DNA from: Chenopodium formosanum
Lineage: Eukaryota > Streptophyta > Magnoliopsida > Caryophyllales > Amaranthaceae
Direction: 5' to 3'
DNA length: 64,000 nt
Assembly: GCA_024500155.1 (NCBI GenBank)
Contig: CM044862.1
Coordinates: 26,439,501 to 26,503,500 of the forward strand
Part shown: positions 35,389-47,290 of the stretch, one piece after another
Numbering within the stretch: the first letter of the stretch is position 1
Layout: the number at the start of each line of letters is the position of its first letter
Notes under the pieces: model-generated
Told to the model about the DNA's origin: nothing
What the model saw: only the letters and a program-made list of their open reading frames with translations
Databases searched by the model: none
Made by a program: the position numbers and the translations under genes

Positions 35389-35406
35389 TGGCGACTCCGC
35401 TGGGGA
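35389..35406 (+). other. Primer-binding site of G4
   Basis: TGGCGACTCCGCTGGGGA. Its complement ends in CCA and fits the arginine tRNA primer reported for Ogre/Tat elements. It is the best preserved PBS of the window. Confidence 0.85.
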
Positions 35407-36099
35407 CTTAGAGGTTACGTGATTAATTCGTAGTTGTGGTCCTAGGTATTCAACACTAGGTTGCCTATGGGTGGTAACGAGAATTAACTTGGATAATCTC
35501 TAGTTAGAAAGCGAGACTTGAACGCATAATATCTTCCTTTTACACAAAAGTAAAAACCAAACAAGCAACATTGCATCATGCATAAGCATAGCACACTTAA
35601 ACCATTAGGGATTGGCTCATTGACTAGGAGTCGCCAACACTAGGCGTATATCCCGAAATCAATAACAATCATTCCACCCATATCACCAACTAAATGTTGG
35701 GAGGGCGATGTAATGGGTAGACACGTTGAATGATTAATTTATGCGTTGTTTCTTAAGGTATGTTACCTTTTGACACCCAAGCCTTTTTTGACCTTAGAAA
35801 GACATTCCGTGAATCTTGACTTATGACATGCTTATGTGATTATGTGACTATGTGAAACGTGTTAGGATAGTCTTCTTTTTCTTTTTTTTTTAGTTTGGTC
35901 TAGGTTCCCAATTACGAAGTTGTCTCTTCGTGAGTTAGCCTCATATTCAAAGGATAACATAAAAAAAAAGGGTCAAGTAAAAAAAACGAATAAAAAAAAA
36001 CGCTCGAACTAAAAAAAATATTATGAGCAAGTGGCGCACGCAACCCAATAAGTTGCGCGACCCCTTCCAGCGCAAGTGATTTTGTTGCACGCGACAGCC

Positions 36100-36124
36100 G
36101 CGCGCAACTGAGTCACTTGCGCGC
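36100..36124 (+). other. Hairpin in the G4 leader
   Basis: GCGCGCAA and TTGCGCGC pair perfectly over eight bases around a nine-base CTGAGTCAC loop. Confidence 0.7.
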
Positions 36125-36267
36125 GCCCACTGGACGAGTCAGTTTTGATTTCTCAAAAAACAAATTGACTCGTCCGAACAATTTCTTCATTGAAAAATTG
36201 TTAAGGGCGATGTTATCCGTTTGAATATATTTTGCATCTTTTTCTTTTTTTTTCTTTTAAAAAAAAA

Positions 36268-36272
36268 CAAGT
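36268..36272 (+). repeat. Target-site duplication of LARD-1, left
   Basis: CAAGT before LARD-1 and CAAGC (44802-44806) after it agree in four of five bases. Confidence 0.6.
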
Positions 36273-38345
36273 TGTAGACACCTAAAAATATCTCCACAAA
36301 ACCAAACCCGATGATGAACAATATTTCACCACCATTATTGGTCGGATTGAGTATTTAATTTTTGGAGTGCTTAAATGCATATTTCCATTTCATAAACCAA
36401 CCCAAATTCTATCCCATTTTCCCAAACCATAACTTATTTTCCACTATTCGTGTCTTTAAACCCAAAATAATTCATTTCGTGTCCTTTAAAATCAATCATT
36501 TTGTGTTCTTTTTATAAAAACGTTTAATCCAGTTTTTTTTGGTCCATAATCTGGATTCAATGATTGAATAGTTGGATGGGGCTTTAAAAGATCTTTCCAG
36601 CGATATATTATAAGCCCAAATCCGAGTTATAACGAATAAGTTATGGCCAAAATATTAAACTAAGCCCAAACCGAACCTAAGCCCACCTTACCTACGACCC
36701 AATGATCATCTAGAGGATCCAAATTATTTAACCCATCCCTAAACAAATTAGGATTAATTAAAAGCTTCTATAAGTTTCTAAAAGATATTAATTATCCTTT
36801 TTGAAAAGATAAGATTAAATAGTTTGAAATTAAATAAAACTCCTTTTTTTGAAAATCCTATTTATATCCGAATTGAAAGACGTTCAAAGATAGACAGATA
36901 TTATTTTCATGCATTATATTTTTTATTCAAATTTTATATGGTTGGATAGCCCTTTAAATTATATTTCCAATGATATATTACAATGTCAATTTCGAGCTAT
37001 AACGAAAAAGATATGATTTAAATAAAAAACTCTATCCAAAACTGACACCGTCTCACTATTTCGTCCATATCTTTTTTTCTACACCATATTTTAATTTGAT
37101 TCAAATTTTGTTAGAAAGAAGACTTCAAGATATTTCTAAATATATCTTATTCATCTTATTCCAATTTTTGAATCAAAAGATATGATAAAAACAATAACCG
37201 CAAAAACTGTTGTCTATCGAGTTTTATTCCGATTTAATTCGGATCTTATCTTGTTTTTTCGACCCTTCTTTTTTTCTCTATTAATAGAGGTCATATCACC
37301 CCTTTTTCAAAACATCAACAAGCTCGATAATCAAATCCTTCTCTCTTTCTCTCTTTTACACCAAAAATCATTCTCTTCTCTTCTCTCTCTCAAATTCTAA
37401 GCCTTAAACCTATATTCCTATTTACAACATTCTTCCCTTAAGCACTCCAAGGAGTCCATACTTAACCCGAGGTTTCTTCCTTAAACCAAGGCGTGAAAGG
37501 TTTAAATAACTGAGGGTTTGGACCAAATCAAATCTTTATTAATTTAATTAAATTTTCATTTGCTTTTATATTTTTATTGAAATTACTAACAGTTTATTCA
37601 TGATGTAGCAATTTAAAGCAACGTGCAGAATGTGAGTAATTAATTAATTTAATTACTCTTATTTTATTTTCTTATTGCTAGTATCATGATTAGGTTATTA
37701 AATATTTAATTTTACTAACGCTATTATTGTTGAATTGCTTCCAATATTGATGTTATTCTATTATATTTATTGATCACCATATTGCATGCTAAAGGGAATA
37801 TGTAATTGAAAATCATGCCTAATTAGATCATTTGGACAACCGGTTTAGGTTCCTTTTTAATTCTGTTATTTAATTCAAGTGGTCACAATATTTTAGAATT
37901 ATGTGTTGCATTAATATTAAACCAATTTAGCATAATAATAGTTTGGAGCAAATTGAATAATTTATTTGTATGCCTTTGAGATTGCAGGAATCACTTTTCA
38001 TTATAAGAATCGAGTAGAGGCCAATACGGGCGAATGTGACTCCATGACTCACTTCGTACCATCATCCCCGATCCTCCTTTCATGGTTCCAAACCATATGG
38101 AGTTAGTAATCTCATGGATTATAAATAGGGTGTAACCTTCATGGGTCAATCGTTGTTGCCTTTCGTTGTCCCTTTCTCGTGGTTGCCTTTTATGATTCGT
38201 GAACGGTTTACAAGTTCCTTAATAACTTGTTGGCGGCTCCCTACTTTCCTTGTCCCTAATCGTATATGTCAATTCACACTTCCTAAGAGTGCCAAACATA
38301 TTTACCACATGCTTTAACGTAGGCGCACTTCGAGCGACACCTACA
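36273..38345 (+). repeat. 5' LTR of LARD-1
   Basis: TGTAGACACCTAAAAAT to ACACCTACA, 2073 bases. The R/U5 core (GGCGTGAAAGGT, GAGGGTTTGGACC) is at about 37490-37525, the U5 stem-loop at 38210-38230 and the PBS look-alike TTGGCGGCTCC at 38230-38240. Confidence 0.9.
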
Positions 38346-38348
38346 ATT

Positions 38349-38366
38349 TGGCGACTCCACTGGGAA
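38349..38366 (+). other. Primer-binding site of LARD-1
   Basis: TGGCGACTCCACTGGGAA, starting three bases after the LTR. It is nearly the same as the G4 site. Confidence 0.8.
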
Positions 38367-41128
38367 GGATTCTTGGTTATTTATCGATTTGAGTGATCGG
38401 TATTTAATTGAGATGAGTGGATGAGACTTGAAAGATTCTTGAAAAATATTCTTGCGATTTAATTGGCATTGTCACATATGCATATGATTTTTTTAGGTTA
38501 CCTTTTTTTGCCACAATAGTACGTGTTCTACGTATGTGGCTAGCCCGGGGATTTAAGCTCTATCAACCCAAAAACGCTCATGGCAATAAGGGTTCATCTG
38601 AGTTTTTAAATCCACCCAAACCATGGAGTCGAGTTTTATTTCATCACGAACTCGCGGAGCCGCCCGTTGTCATACACCCTCAAGGGAGGCTGCCTTGCTA
38701 ACGCGTCCAAACTCTTAACCATGGTACCCTTTGACACCCAAAAGCTTGACCATAGTCGAACATAGAACTTGACTTTAGGTTGCGAACTTCATTGCATCAT
38801 GCATGACGATATCCTAATATGTGCATATTTTTTATTGAATTTTTTTTAATTATTTTTTTCTCTTATCAAACCCTTTTTTATTATTAGAGTCGAGCCATAG
38901 ATTTTTTTTTTTTTTTTTTATATATTTTTTGAGTCACCCGGATTTTTATTCCCGTATACTGCACAAGAGTCAACTTGTTTTTGTCATAGCCGAAATTATA
39001 CAACGAGTTACGTGTCGTGCCACCTATGGATCTGTAGCCCCGAGTTTTATCTTTGATTTAGAGTTGGTTTTCTCCAAATCAGAGTCATAGATCAAAATTT
39101 ATAACCAATATACTTTGGCCTGTCCAATTTAGGTGTCTTTTTAGCGTCAACTTTTTTTTTTTTTTTAATTTTTTATTTATCTTTTCGTGTCAAGCTAGTA
39201 TTAGCAAAATTCTTTAATCCGTGTCAACTCATATAACATAGGATTATAGATTTTTATTTTATTTATTTTTTTTTAATACCCTTGAGTCCTAACTCTTCTA
39301 GAATTTTACTCATCTTCCTAGTTTCTTGTGATGGATTATTGTGCTAAGCTTAATATGTGTTCTTTTACTTTGATTGTGGTTAATCTTATTTATGAATAAT
39401 GATTTCCAATGGACCTTTTTCACCTAGTAAATAGCATAAACATTAAAATTGGACAAAATTAATCAAGTTAGTTTGTCTTTTAGTCTTTCGTGCTATTTGG
39501 TCATTGGGTCTTTTGTTTTTCACAACGTCCTCATATCTAGCCATGCGATCATACCACGAGTCTTAATAAACTCACCTAATCACACATGTTGATTCATTGC
39601 ACACACTTTGTCTTCGAGTAATGCACAATATTGTTTATGATCGTATATTAGGACCATGCATGCGTCGTTTTCTGTCGTAATAGGAATGACTGGAGTTTTC
39701 CCATCAGATTTCAAAATTGTTTCTTACACTCTTCCTTTCCAATCTGAGTATTGAGTGAATGCATTAATTGAGTTCATCCTTACAAAGTACTTGAGTCTAA
39801 AATCACTAGGCAATAGTTGGAAGAATAAGAGGAACGTCACTCCTTCCTTCTTTCCTTCCAATCAAAGCATCAACAACAAGAAACTTTTTTTTTTCACCAG
39901 GCGGCAAAAAGTTACTCATAAACAGCCATGAAGACAATGCACGATGCATGCTTCTCACCAAGATTTCATGTTTTCTTCTTCTTTTGTTTCAAACCCTTCC
40001 TCCCTAAAAAGTCTAGCATAGGTTCTCCTTATCCATGTCTCTATATGTCACATTTCTTACCTTCTTCATAAATGAGCATCTCTTTCTTACATTCGATCAT
40101 GTGATAAAAATTAAAAAAATTAAAAAAAAATCATCAATTGCCAAACTAAACACAAGGTACACCAATGATTTGAGGCACCTTTGCAACCCTGTCATTCCCC
40201 ATTAACCACTCAATCACATATCCATTTCTTCATCAACCACTTTGAGCCTCGTCTAACGTTTGGCCTTCATTTCTTCAACCCACATTCACTCAACCCTGGG
40301 ATTTGAAAATGTGTAATTGTGTAACACTCAAAAAGCAAGTAAAAAAAAAAAGTAGCAAAGCAAAAAATAAAACAATGTCTAAAGGCAAGTGTTCCAATGT
40401 CTTTGATATGAACACGTCTCAAATTGCGTCTCCCATCGAGTGCTTGGTACCGTGCCTGAGAAACATGAATGCTAAGTGAGTGATGGACCGCATGATCTGA
40501 GATTGCCTACATTGACTCAAAAGAATTAAAAAAAAAAAGTTCAAAGCCAAAAAAAAAAATGTGTTAAAAAAAAAAACTTGCAAAATTCAAAATTTTCAAA
40601 TTCACAATTACACATCTTGGGGGCTTCTCTCGGGTCTTGAGCCTTTTACCTCTTTCTTCCTTAAACCATCAACTTAACCACATTACAACCCTTGAAAGAC
40701 CTTTTTGAGGTGTACATACACTTGTGCAAAGTTCGGTTAGAGCTACGTTCAGCCTGATTCCTAACGGATACGTAGGCAACCTCACATTGAGGTGCGGCCA
40801 CATTCATATTCATATGTATGCATGATCGAGTCAAAGAATATCCAATGCTTATCTCTATATCCCTACCCATTTAGAGCTAGAATTTGGGGCTTGTACCAAC
40901 ATCACATTAGCTTACCCAGCCTAAAGAGTCATCATCTTTGACTCTTCACACATATATTTCCATTACCATAACCTTTGCAGCCTTACCTTAGTATAACTTT
41001 CACACATACATATCCATATCATCTTTCCCTTAGGAACCCTTTATCATGAAATCTTGTATCCCTATCGCGCATGCTTCATCATCTTTCAAGACAACATTCA
41101 TTAGAAGAAACATTGTATACTTGCTTAG
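38367..41128 (+). other. Non-coding interior of LARD-1, first part
   Basis: Colinear with 61868-64000 of LARD-2. Includes a conserved block (38550-38770) with the AAACGCTCATGGCAATAAGGG phrase, and several T-rich and A-rich runs. The only frames are short, and I see no domain. Confidence 0.6.
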
Positions 41129-41400
41129 CTTCTTGACCCGAGCAATGTTCATTATTTCATGTATCGCATAATATGTTGAGAAACATTTATATACAAAGAA
41201 TATCGTTCTTAGCTCCTTGACCTAAGCAACGTTCATTATGAAATAATCACTTCATCTATATACGGGCTTAGCTTCCAGACCTAAGTGACGTTCAAGATCG
41301 TTTCTTTACACCATATCTGATGCTTAGCTCCATGACCTAAGTTCATTCATCTATCGTGTCACATGATGTAATTGTCCTTAGCCTCCTAGCTTAAGGACAT
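41129..41400 (+). repeat. Degenerate repeats of a CTTAGCTCCTTGACCTAAGC phrase
   Basis: Five imperfect occurrences of CTTAGCTYCNNGACCTAAG followed by GTTCAT, spaced about 65-90 bases apart. The phrase itself is partly palindromic (CTTAG and CTAAG). Confidence 0.6.
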
Positions 41401-41818
41401 GCATCATGCATACATTACTTTCAAGAAAAGCAGTTCAATCCATGCGATTCATTTTGTCTTGCACAACGAGGAAGTTCAAAACTTCTTTCCTTTTTTTGCG
41501 TCTTTTCTTTTGGGGAAGTTTAAACAAACTTTTTCATAATTTTCTCATCAAGGGAAGTTCGAAAGCAAAACTTCATTTTTCACGTCTTTCTTTTTCGGGA
41601 GAAAGTCGGTACCCTCCACTCATGAAAAAAATTGACGGAAAATTTTTGCTTTTGCATCTTCGTTTGCTTGTGTCTGCACACACACATAAACACACACACA
41701 CACTCACTAGTCATACACATGTCATGTCACATCAAGTCAAACTTGGTCAAGTCAATGGTCAAGTTAATCACAATATATACGAGTCCATTGGCAAATTTAT
41801 TTTTGCAGGTCTCAACTA

Positions 41819-42171
41819 CAACCCATGTCCGGGGACAAGCGGACCATCTACAACCCACGTCCGGGGACAAGCGGACCATCTACAGCCTACATTCGGGGAC
41901 AAGCGAACCATCTACAGACCACGTCCGGGGACAAGCGGACCATCTACAGCCCATGTCCGGGGACAAGCGGACCATCTACGGCCCACGTCCGGGGACAAGC
42001 GGACCATCTACGGCCCACGTCCGGGGACAAGCAAACCATCTACAACCCACGTCCGAGGACAAGCGGACCATTTACAACCTACGTTCGGGGATAAGCGAAC
42101 CAACTACAGCCCACGTCCGGGGACAAGCGAACCATCTACAGCCTACGTTCGGGGATAATCAAACCACCATC
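41819..42171 (+). repeat. 32-bp tandem array, 11 units, each a potential hairpin
   Basis: The unit is CCACGTCCGGGGACAAGC followed by GGACCATCTACAGC. GTCCG pairs with CGGAC around an eight-base GGGACAAG loop in most units. In unit 9 both arms change together to GTTCG and CGAAC; unit 3 has ATTCG and CGAAC. Because 32 is not a multiple of three and no frame contains a stop, all three plus frames stay open here, giving frames of 250, 195 and 89 codons that I do not regard as genes. Confidence 0.9.
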
Positions 42172-42223
42172 ATTTCATGGCGCAAGGTTCTCGATACACA
42201 GAGACTAGCAATCTCATAATTTG

Positions 42224-42528
42224 TTGACTTTCCTCAACCATGGAAAGTATTATCCGGTGGATTTCTTCAAGCATAAAAAACCGCCAAATTCCTTTGTCGA
42301 CTTTCCTCAAGCATCGAAAGCATTATCGGTGGATTTCTTCAAGCAGAGAAAAACGCCAAATTCATATGTCGACTTTCCTTAAGCATGGAAAGTGTCATCT
42401 GGTAGGTTTCTTCAGGTTTAGAAAGCTACTAAACTCATATGTCGGCTTTCCTCAAGCATGGAAAGCATTTCAATAAACTTCATCCGTTGGATTCCTTCAA
42501 GCATAGGAAGATACCAAACTCATTTGTC
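42224..42528 (+). repeat. About 73-bp tandem repeat, four units
   Basis: Each unit starts TCGACTTTCCTCAAGCATGG, continues with a GGTGGATTTCTTCAAGCA block and ends with CCAAATTCATATG. The fourth unit is longer by about 12 bases. Confidence 0.8.
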
Positions 42529-42712
42529 ACCGATACACTGGTGTCAGAAAAGCATTCTATCCCTTTACACTATTATCTGTAGAACTAACATTTTTCTGCA
42601 GGTATCGGCATATACAGAGTGATTAAGGATCGCAGAACGTCTTAAATCATTCTCCGTCCCTATCGACTACTTTGACTATCGTTTTCAAAACTGTCGTTTC
42701 TACAAACTCAGT

Positions 42713-42727
42713 CAAAGTGGGGGCTTC
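42713..42727 (+). other. Polypurine tract of LARD-1
   Basis: CAAAGTGGGGGCTTC directly before the 3' LTR TGTAGATACC. Confidence 0.75.
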
Positions 42728-44801
42728 TGTAGATACCTAAAAATGTCTCCCCAAAACCAAACCCAATGATGAACAACCTTTCACCGCCATTATTGGTCGG
42801 GTTGAGTATTTAATTTTTGGAGTGCTTAAATCCATATTTCCTTCTCATAAACCAACCCAACTTCTAGCCCATTTTCCCAAACCATAACTTATTTTCCTCT
42901 TTTCGTGTCTTTAAACCCAAAATAATTCATTTCGTGTCCTTTAAAATCAATCATTTTGTGTCCTTTTTATAAAAACGTTTAATCTTGTTTAATTTGGTCC
43001 ATAATCTGGGTTCAATGATTGAATAGTTGGATGGGGCTTTAAAAGATCTCTCCAACGATATATTATAAGCCCAAATCCGAGTTATAACGAATAAGTTATG
43101 GCCAAAATATTAAACTGAGCAAAAACTGAACCTAAGCCCACCTTACGTACGACCCAATGATCATCTAGAGGGTCCAAATTATTTAATCCCATCCCTAAAC
43201 CAATTAGGATTAATTAGAAGCTTCTATAAGTTTCTAAAAGATCTTAATTATCCTTTTTAAAAAGATAAGATTAAATAGTTTGAAATTAAATAAAACTCCT
43301 TTTTTTGAAAATCCTATTTATATCCGAATTGAAAGACGTTCAAAGATAGACAGATATTATTTTTGCGCTTCATATTTTTTATCCAAATTTTATATGGTTT
43401 GATAGCCCTTTAAATTATCTTTCCAATGATATATTATAATGTCAATTTCGAGATATAACGAAAAAGATATGAATTAAATAAAAAACTCTATCCAAAACTG
43501 AAATCGTCTCACTATTTCGTCCATATCATTTATTCTACAAAATATTTTAATCTGATTCTAATTGGTTTAGAAATTAGACTTTAGGATCTTTCCAAAGATA
43601 TCTTATTCATCTTATTCCAATTTCTGGATCAAAAGATATGATCAAAACAAAAACCGCAAAAACTGTTGTCTATTGAGTTTTATTCCGATTTAATTCGGAT
43701 CTTATCTTGTTTTTTCGACCCTTCTTTTTTTCTCTATTAATAGAGGTCATATCACCCCTTTTTCAAAACATCAACAAGCTCAATCATCAAATCCTTCTCT
43801 ATTTCTCTCTTTTACACAAAAAATAATTCTCTTCTCTTCTCTCTCTCAAATTCTAAGGCTTAAACCTATATTCCTAATTACACCATTCTTCCCTTAAACA
43901 CTCCAAGGAGTCCATACTTAACCCGAGGTTCCGTCCTTAAACTAAGGCGTGAAAGGTATAAATAACTGAGGGTTTGGACCAAATCAAATCTTTATTAATT
44001 TAATTTAATTTTCATTTGCTTTTATATTTTTATTGAAGTTACTAACAGTTTATTCATGATGTAGCAATTTAAAGGAACGTGCGGAATGTGAGTAATTAAT
44101 TAATTTAATTACTCCTTTTTTATTTTCTTATTGCTAGTATCAAGATTAGGTTATTTTATATTTAATTTGACTAATGCTATTATTGTTGAATTGCTTCCAA
44201 TATTGATGTTATTCTATTATATTTATTGATCACCATATTGCATGTTAAAGGGAATATGTAATTGAAAATCATGCCTAATAAGATAACTTGGACAACCGGT
44301 TTAGGTTCCTTTTTAATCTTATTATTTAATTCAAGTGGTCACTATATTTTAGAATTATGTGTTGCATTAATATTAAACTAATTTAGCATAATAATAGTTT
44401 GAAGCAAATTGAATATTATATTTGTATGCCTTTGAGATTGCAGGAATCACTTTTCACTATAAGAATCGAGTAGAGGCCAATACGGGCGAATGTGACTCCA
44501 TGACTCACTTCATACCATCATCCCCGATCCTCCTTTCATGGTTCTGAACCATATGGAGTTAGTAATCTCATGGATTATAAATGGGGTGTAACCTTCACGG
44601 GTCAATCATTGTTTCCTTTCGTTGTCTCTTTCTCGTGGTTGCCTTTTATGATCCGTGACCGGTTTACAAGTTCCTTAAAAACTTGTTGGCGGCTCCCTAC
44701 TTTCCTTGTCCCTAATCGTACATGTCAATTCCCACTTCCTAAGAGTGCCAAGCATATTCACCACGTGCTTTAACGTAGGCTCACTTTGAGCGACGCCTAC
44801 A
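42728..44801 (+). repeat. 3' LTR of LARD-1
   Basis: TGTAGATACCTAAAAATG to GACGCCTACA, 2074 bases, colinear with the 5' LTR. Scattered differences are concentrated in the first 100 bases. U5 PBS look-alike at 44686-44696. Confidence 0.9.
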
Positions 44802-46160
44802 CAAGCATATAGATTTACTTATCCTTTCGTACTTCTTTAAGGCTGGTTTTCAAGCTTGGGAAAGAGGACCCCCGGGCACTCGCATTCTACATTTACCACG
44901 CAAAGATCAACCCCTTTCAAACCACTTTCCTTAGACAACTAATCCTAGTCTAACAACAATTCCAACCGTCGAAGAACTTCAACAAGAGATTCTTCGTATG
45001 AGAGAGGAAAAGGCTCAAGAGGCCGAGGAGAGAAGAATTAAGAAGATGGAAAATGCTGAAAAGAAAAAACCTGAAACTCTAGCCTTACAAGAAAATATGG
45101 AGCAATTATCCATCAAAGAAATGTCGTTGGAGAAGATAGTTCTTCGTTCTACAATGGGGAACAAGTACTTTGACGCGGAAAATTTTGCTCTTTCCCTAGG
45201 ACTTGGTTTACCAGAAAAGTTCGTAGCTACGGACTCGCCAATATTTAAGGTGACCAATAATCCACAAAATCATTTAATGTGTTTTACTGGCAGTATGGCA
45301 CTAAAGGGAGTTGATCCTAAGCTTTATTCTTTGACTTTCCCTTTATCGCTAGACCCAACCGCAAGAGAGTGGTACTATGGGCTAGATCCAAAATTCAAAG
45401 CAACATGGGAAGATGTAGTTTCAGCTTTCATCACCCAATATGAGAGTAATGTAGAGTTCAAGTCAGCTTTACCTGAACTCGAGATGCTTAAGCAAGGCGA
45501 TGATGAAAGTTTCCTTGCTTTCTATGGTAGATGGCGAGAAAAGGCGGCCCACCTTGCCCAAAGGACTCCTGAACTCGAGTTAGTACAAAAATTCATTAAC
45601 AGCTGTCATAAAAAGTACAACAAACATCTACGTTACCTTGTTCTTGACACTTTTCAAAAGGTCTATTATGTGGCTACTAGGATTGAAGATGATCTTGCTA
45701 AAGAAAAAGAAAACAAACCTCATTATCATCATCAACCTAAGAATAACTACAAGAAGGGGAATGATAATGCATCATCCTTTATTGACGTATTTGCGACTTC
45801 CACGCAATAAAATAACACAAATCGATATGATGGTCCTAGAAAAAGATGGACAAAAGAAAGAAAATTTACTCCATTTCCTGTAAGCTATAAAGACTTGTTA
45901 GAAAAATTAATTGAAAAAGGCTTACTTGCGCCAACAGGGCAACGCCACCCACTCCACAAGAAAGGAGGTTTTCTTAGTTGAATGGTAGTGCTTATTGTGC
46001 TTATCATAGAGGCGTTGGACACGATATGGAAATTTGTTATGTTTTAAAACACAAGATACAAGATTTAGTAGACGATGGGAGAATTCCCCCCCCTAAACCT
46101 AACAATAATGCATCCCCCTTAAGGGTGTTTCACATCGATGAAGACCATATTTGAAGTGAT
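44802..46160 (+). pseudogene. gag: Gag of G4
   Basis: The frame 44998-45810 has an N-terminal charged, coiled-coil-like stretch (EERRIKKMENAEKKKPE), then SLDPTAREWYYGLDP, WEDVVSAFITQYESN and FLAFYGRWREKAAHLAQR, the plant retrotransposon gag pattern. Upstream sequence back to 44802 reads as earlier gag in another frame; the start codon is not clear because LARD-1 sits in front. After a stop at 45810 a zinc knuckle YCAYHRGVGHDMEIC (C-x2-H-x4-H-x4-C) follows near 45985-46035 in a shifted frame. The protein is unrelated in detail to the G1-G3 gag. Confidence 0.75.
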
Positions 46161-46469
46161 ACGTTCAATCCTTTGGACTATATCACACCCATAGGAGAAC
46201 CTCTATCAACAATACTCATAGCGACAACTAATGAAGTATGTGGACTATAGGACGACGACTTTCAAGACTTATACGTCTCTATGTATGCCGCCGTCCCACC
46301 TCCATCTTGTTTACAAAATGAAACAAATGGAGCACTTGACTGGGATAATTTCTTGGGGAAATCTAAAGATTTATCGAATCTCTCCTTGGATGAACAATGA
46401 CATCAAGTACAACTCATGGAACATCTTGAATTAGAGGCACATCCAAAGCCTCTAGAATAAAGTTGGTTT

Positions 46470-47290
46470 ATGGGTCTAACGACTAAGCCAAATGAGATAG
46501 ATCATTTAAATCGTTCTGGGCGAGTCTACCAAGAACCACCACCAAATGGATCTTCAACCACACCAAATCAAACTCAAGATCAAACTCAAAATACAATACC
46601 ACCTCCACTTAAGGTGGAAGATCCATTGGTCAATCAACTTCGCCAATCCAAGGAAAATGTTCGCATTTGGGAACTCCTAAGTACTTCTAAAGAATATAGG
46701 AATTCTCTAATAAACGCTCTAACGGCTTTATCTGTAAGCACAGACACAACCCCTCAGGACCTTGTTAGCCTGCTTACTAGCGAGAAATCTGACAAGTCAA
46801 TCATTTTCACTAATGATGATTTGCCTTTAACAGACACTACCTACAACAATGCGTTATACTTTACGGTGGGATGCAAGAGATACAATAACCCTCTAAATTT
46901 GGTACACAAAGGGTCGGTTGTAAATGTATGCCCATTACGAACGGCCAAATACGTAGGCCTAAATCCAGAAAAAGATTTCCAATCAACAAAACAAAGCATT
47001 AGGGTCTATGACAATTCGAGGAGATCGGTGTGTGGAATTGTTAAGCTACCAATTACCACAGGCCCAATTCAAAATATGGTTTAATTCCATGTTATGGACA
47101 TAAAACCTAGATACAACCTTTTACTTGGACGTCCTTGAATACATGTGCTAGGTGCAATACTATCCTCACTTCATCAAATGATTAGGTTGAACTATCAAGG
47201 GCTTCCTATGACTATACATGCTTCTCCACTCAAAATAACAATAAATGATCAATCACTCTTAGAAATAAACCATGATAATGATAAATAGGA
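46470..47290 (+). pseudogene. Aspartic protease region of G4
   Basis: The 204-codon frame starts near HLNRSGRVYQEPP, the counterpart of LTRSGRMQPP in G1 and G3. NLVHKGSVVNVCPLRTA near 46900 stands at the active site; the catalytic aspartate is lost (HKGS for DNGS). RYNLLLGRP near 47110, after a stop, is the C-terminal motif. The enzyme would be inactive. Confidence 0.7.

Larger units (their letters stand above)
35407..36272 (+). other. Leader of G4
   Basis: No gene seen. It shares short blocks with LARD leaders, for example ACCTTTTGACACCCAA near 35764. A CG-rich hairpin island lies at 36030-36130. The LARD-1 insertion follows at 36273. Confidence 0.6.
36273..44801 (+). mobile_element. LARD-1: large non-autonomous LTR retrotransposon without pol
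   Basis: Two LTRs of about 2.07 kb, a PBS right after the 5' LTR, a polypurine tract right before the 3' LTR and an imperfect duplication of the target mark a complete unit of 8.5 kb. The 4.4 kb interior contains no gag, protease, RT, RNase H or integrase motif in any frame that I could read. It carries three tandem-repeat blocks instead. LTR termini, R/U5 and PBS resemble those of the Tat elements here, so Tat enzymes are the likely source of its mobility. Confidence 0.85.

Noticed and set aside
35389..35406. tRNA gene fragment at the TGGCGACTCC sites
   Set aside because: Only 18 bases complementary to a tRNA end, placed right after LTRs, so these are primer-binding sites.
41819..42171. Possible CRISPR-like array
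   Set aside because: The units follow each other directly without unique spacers, and the setting is a plant retroelement.
41406..42219. Three overlapping plus-strand frames of 250, 195 and 89 codons with a repeated peptide
   Set aside because: They are open only because the 32-bp unit has no stop in any frame; upstream parts are unrelated leader sequence and no start context or domain is visible.
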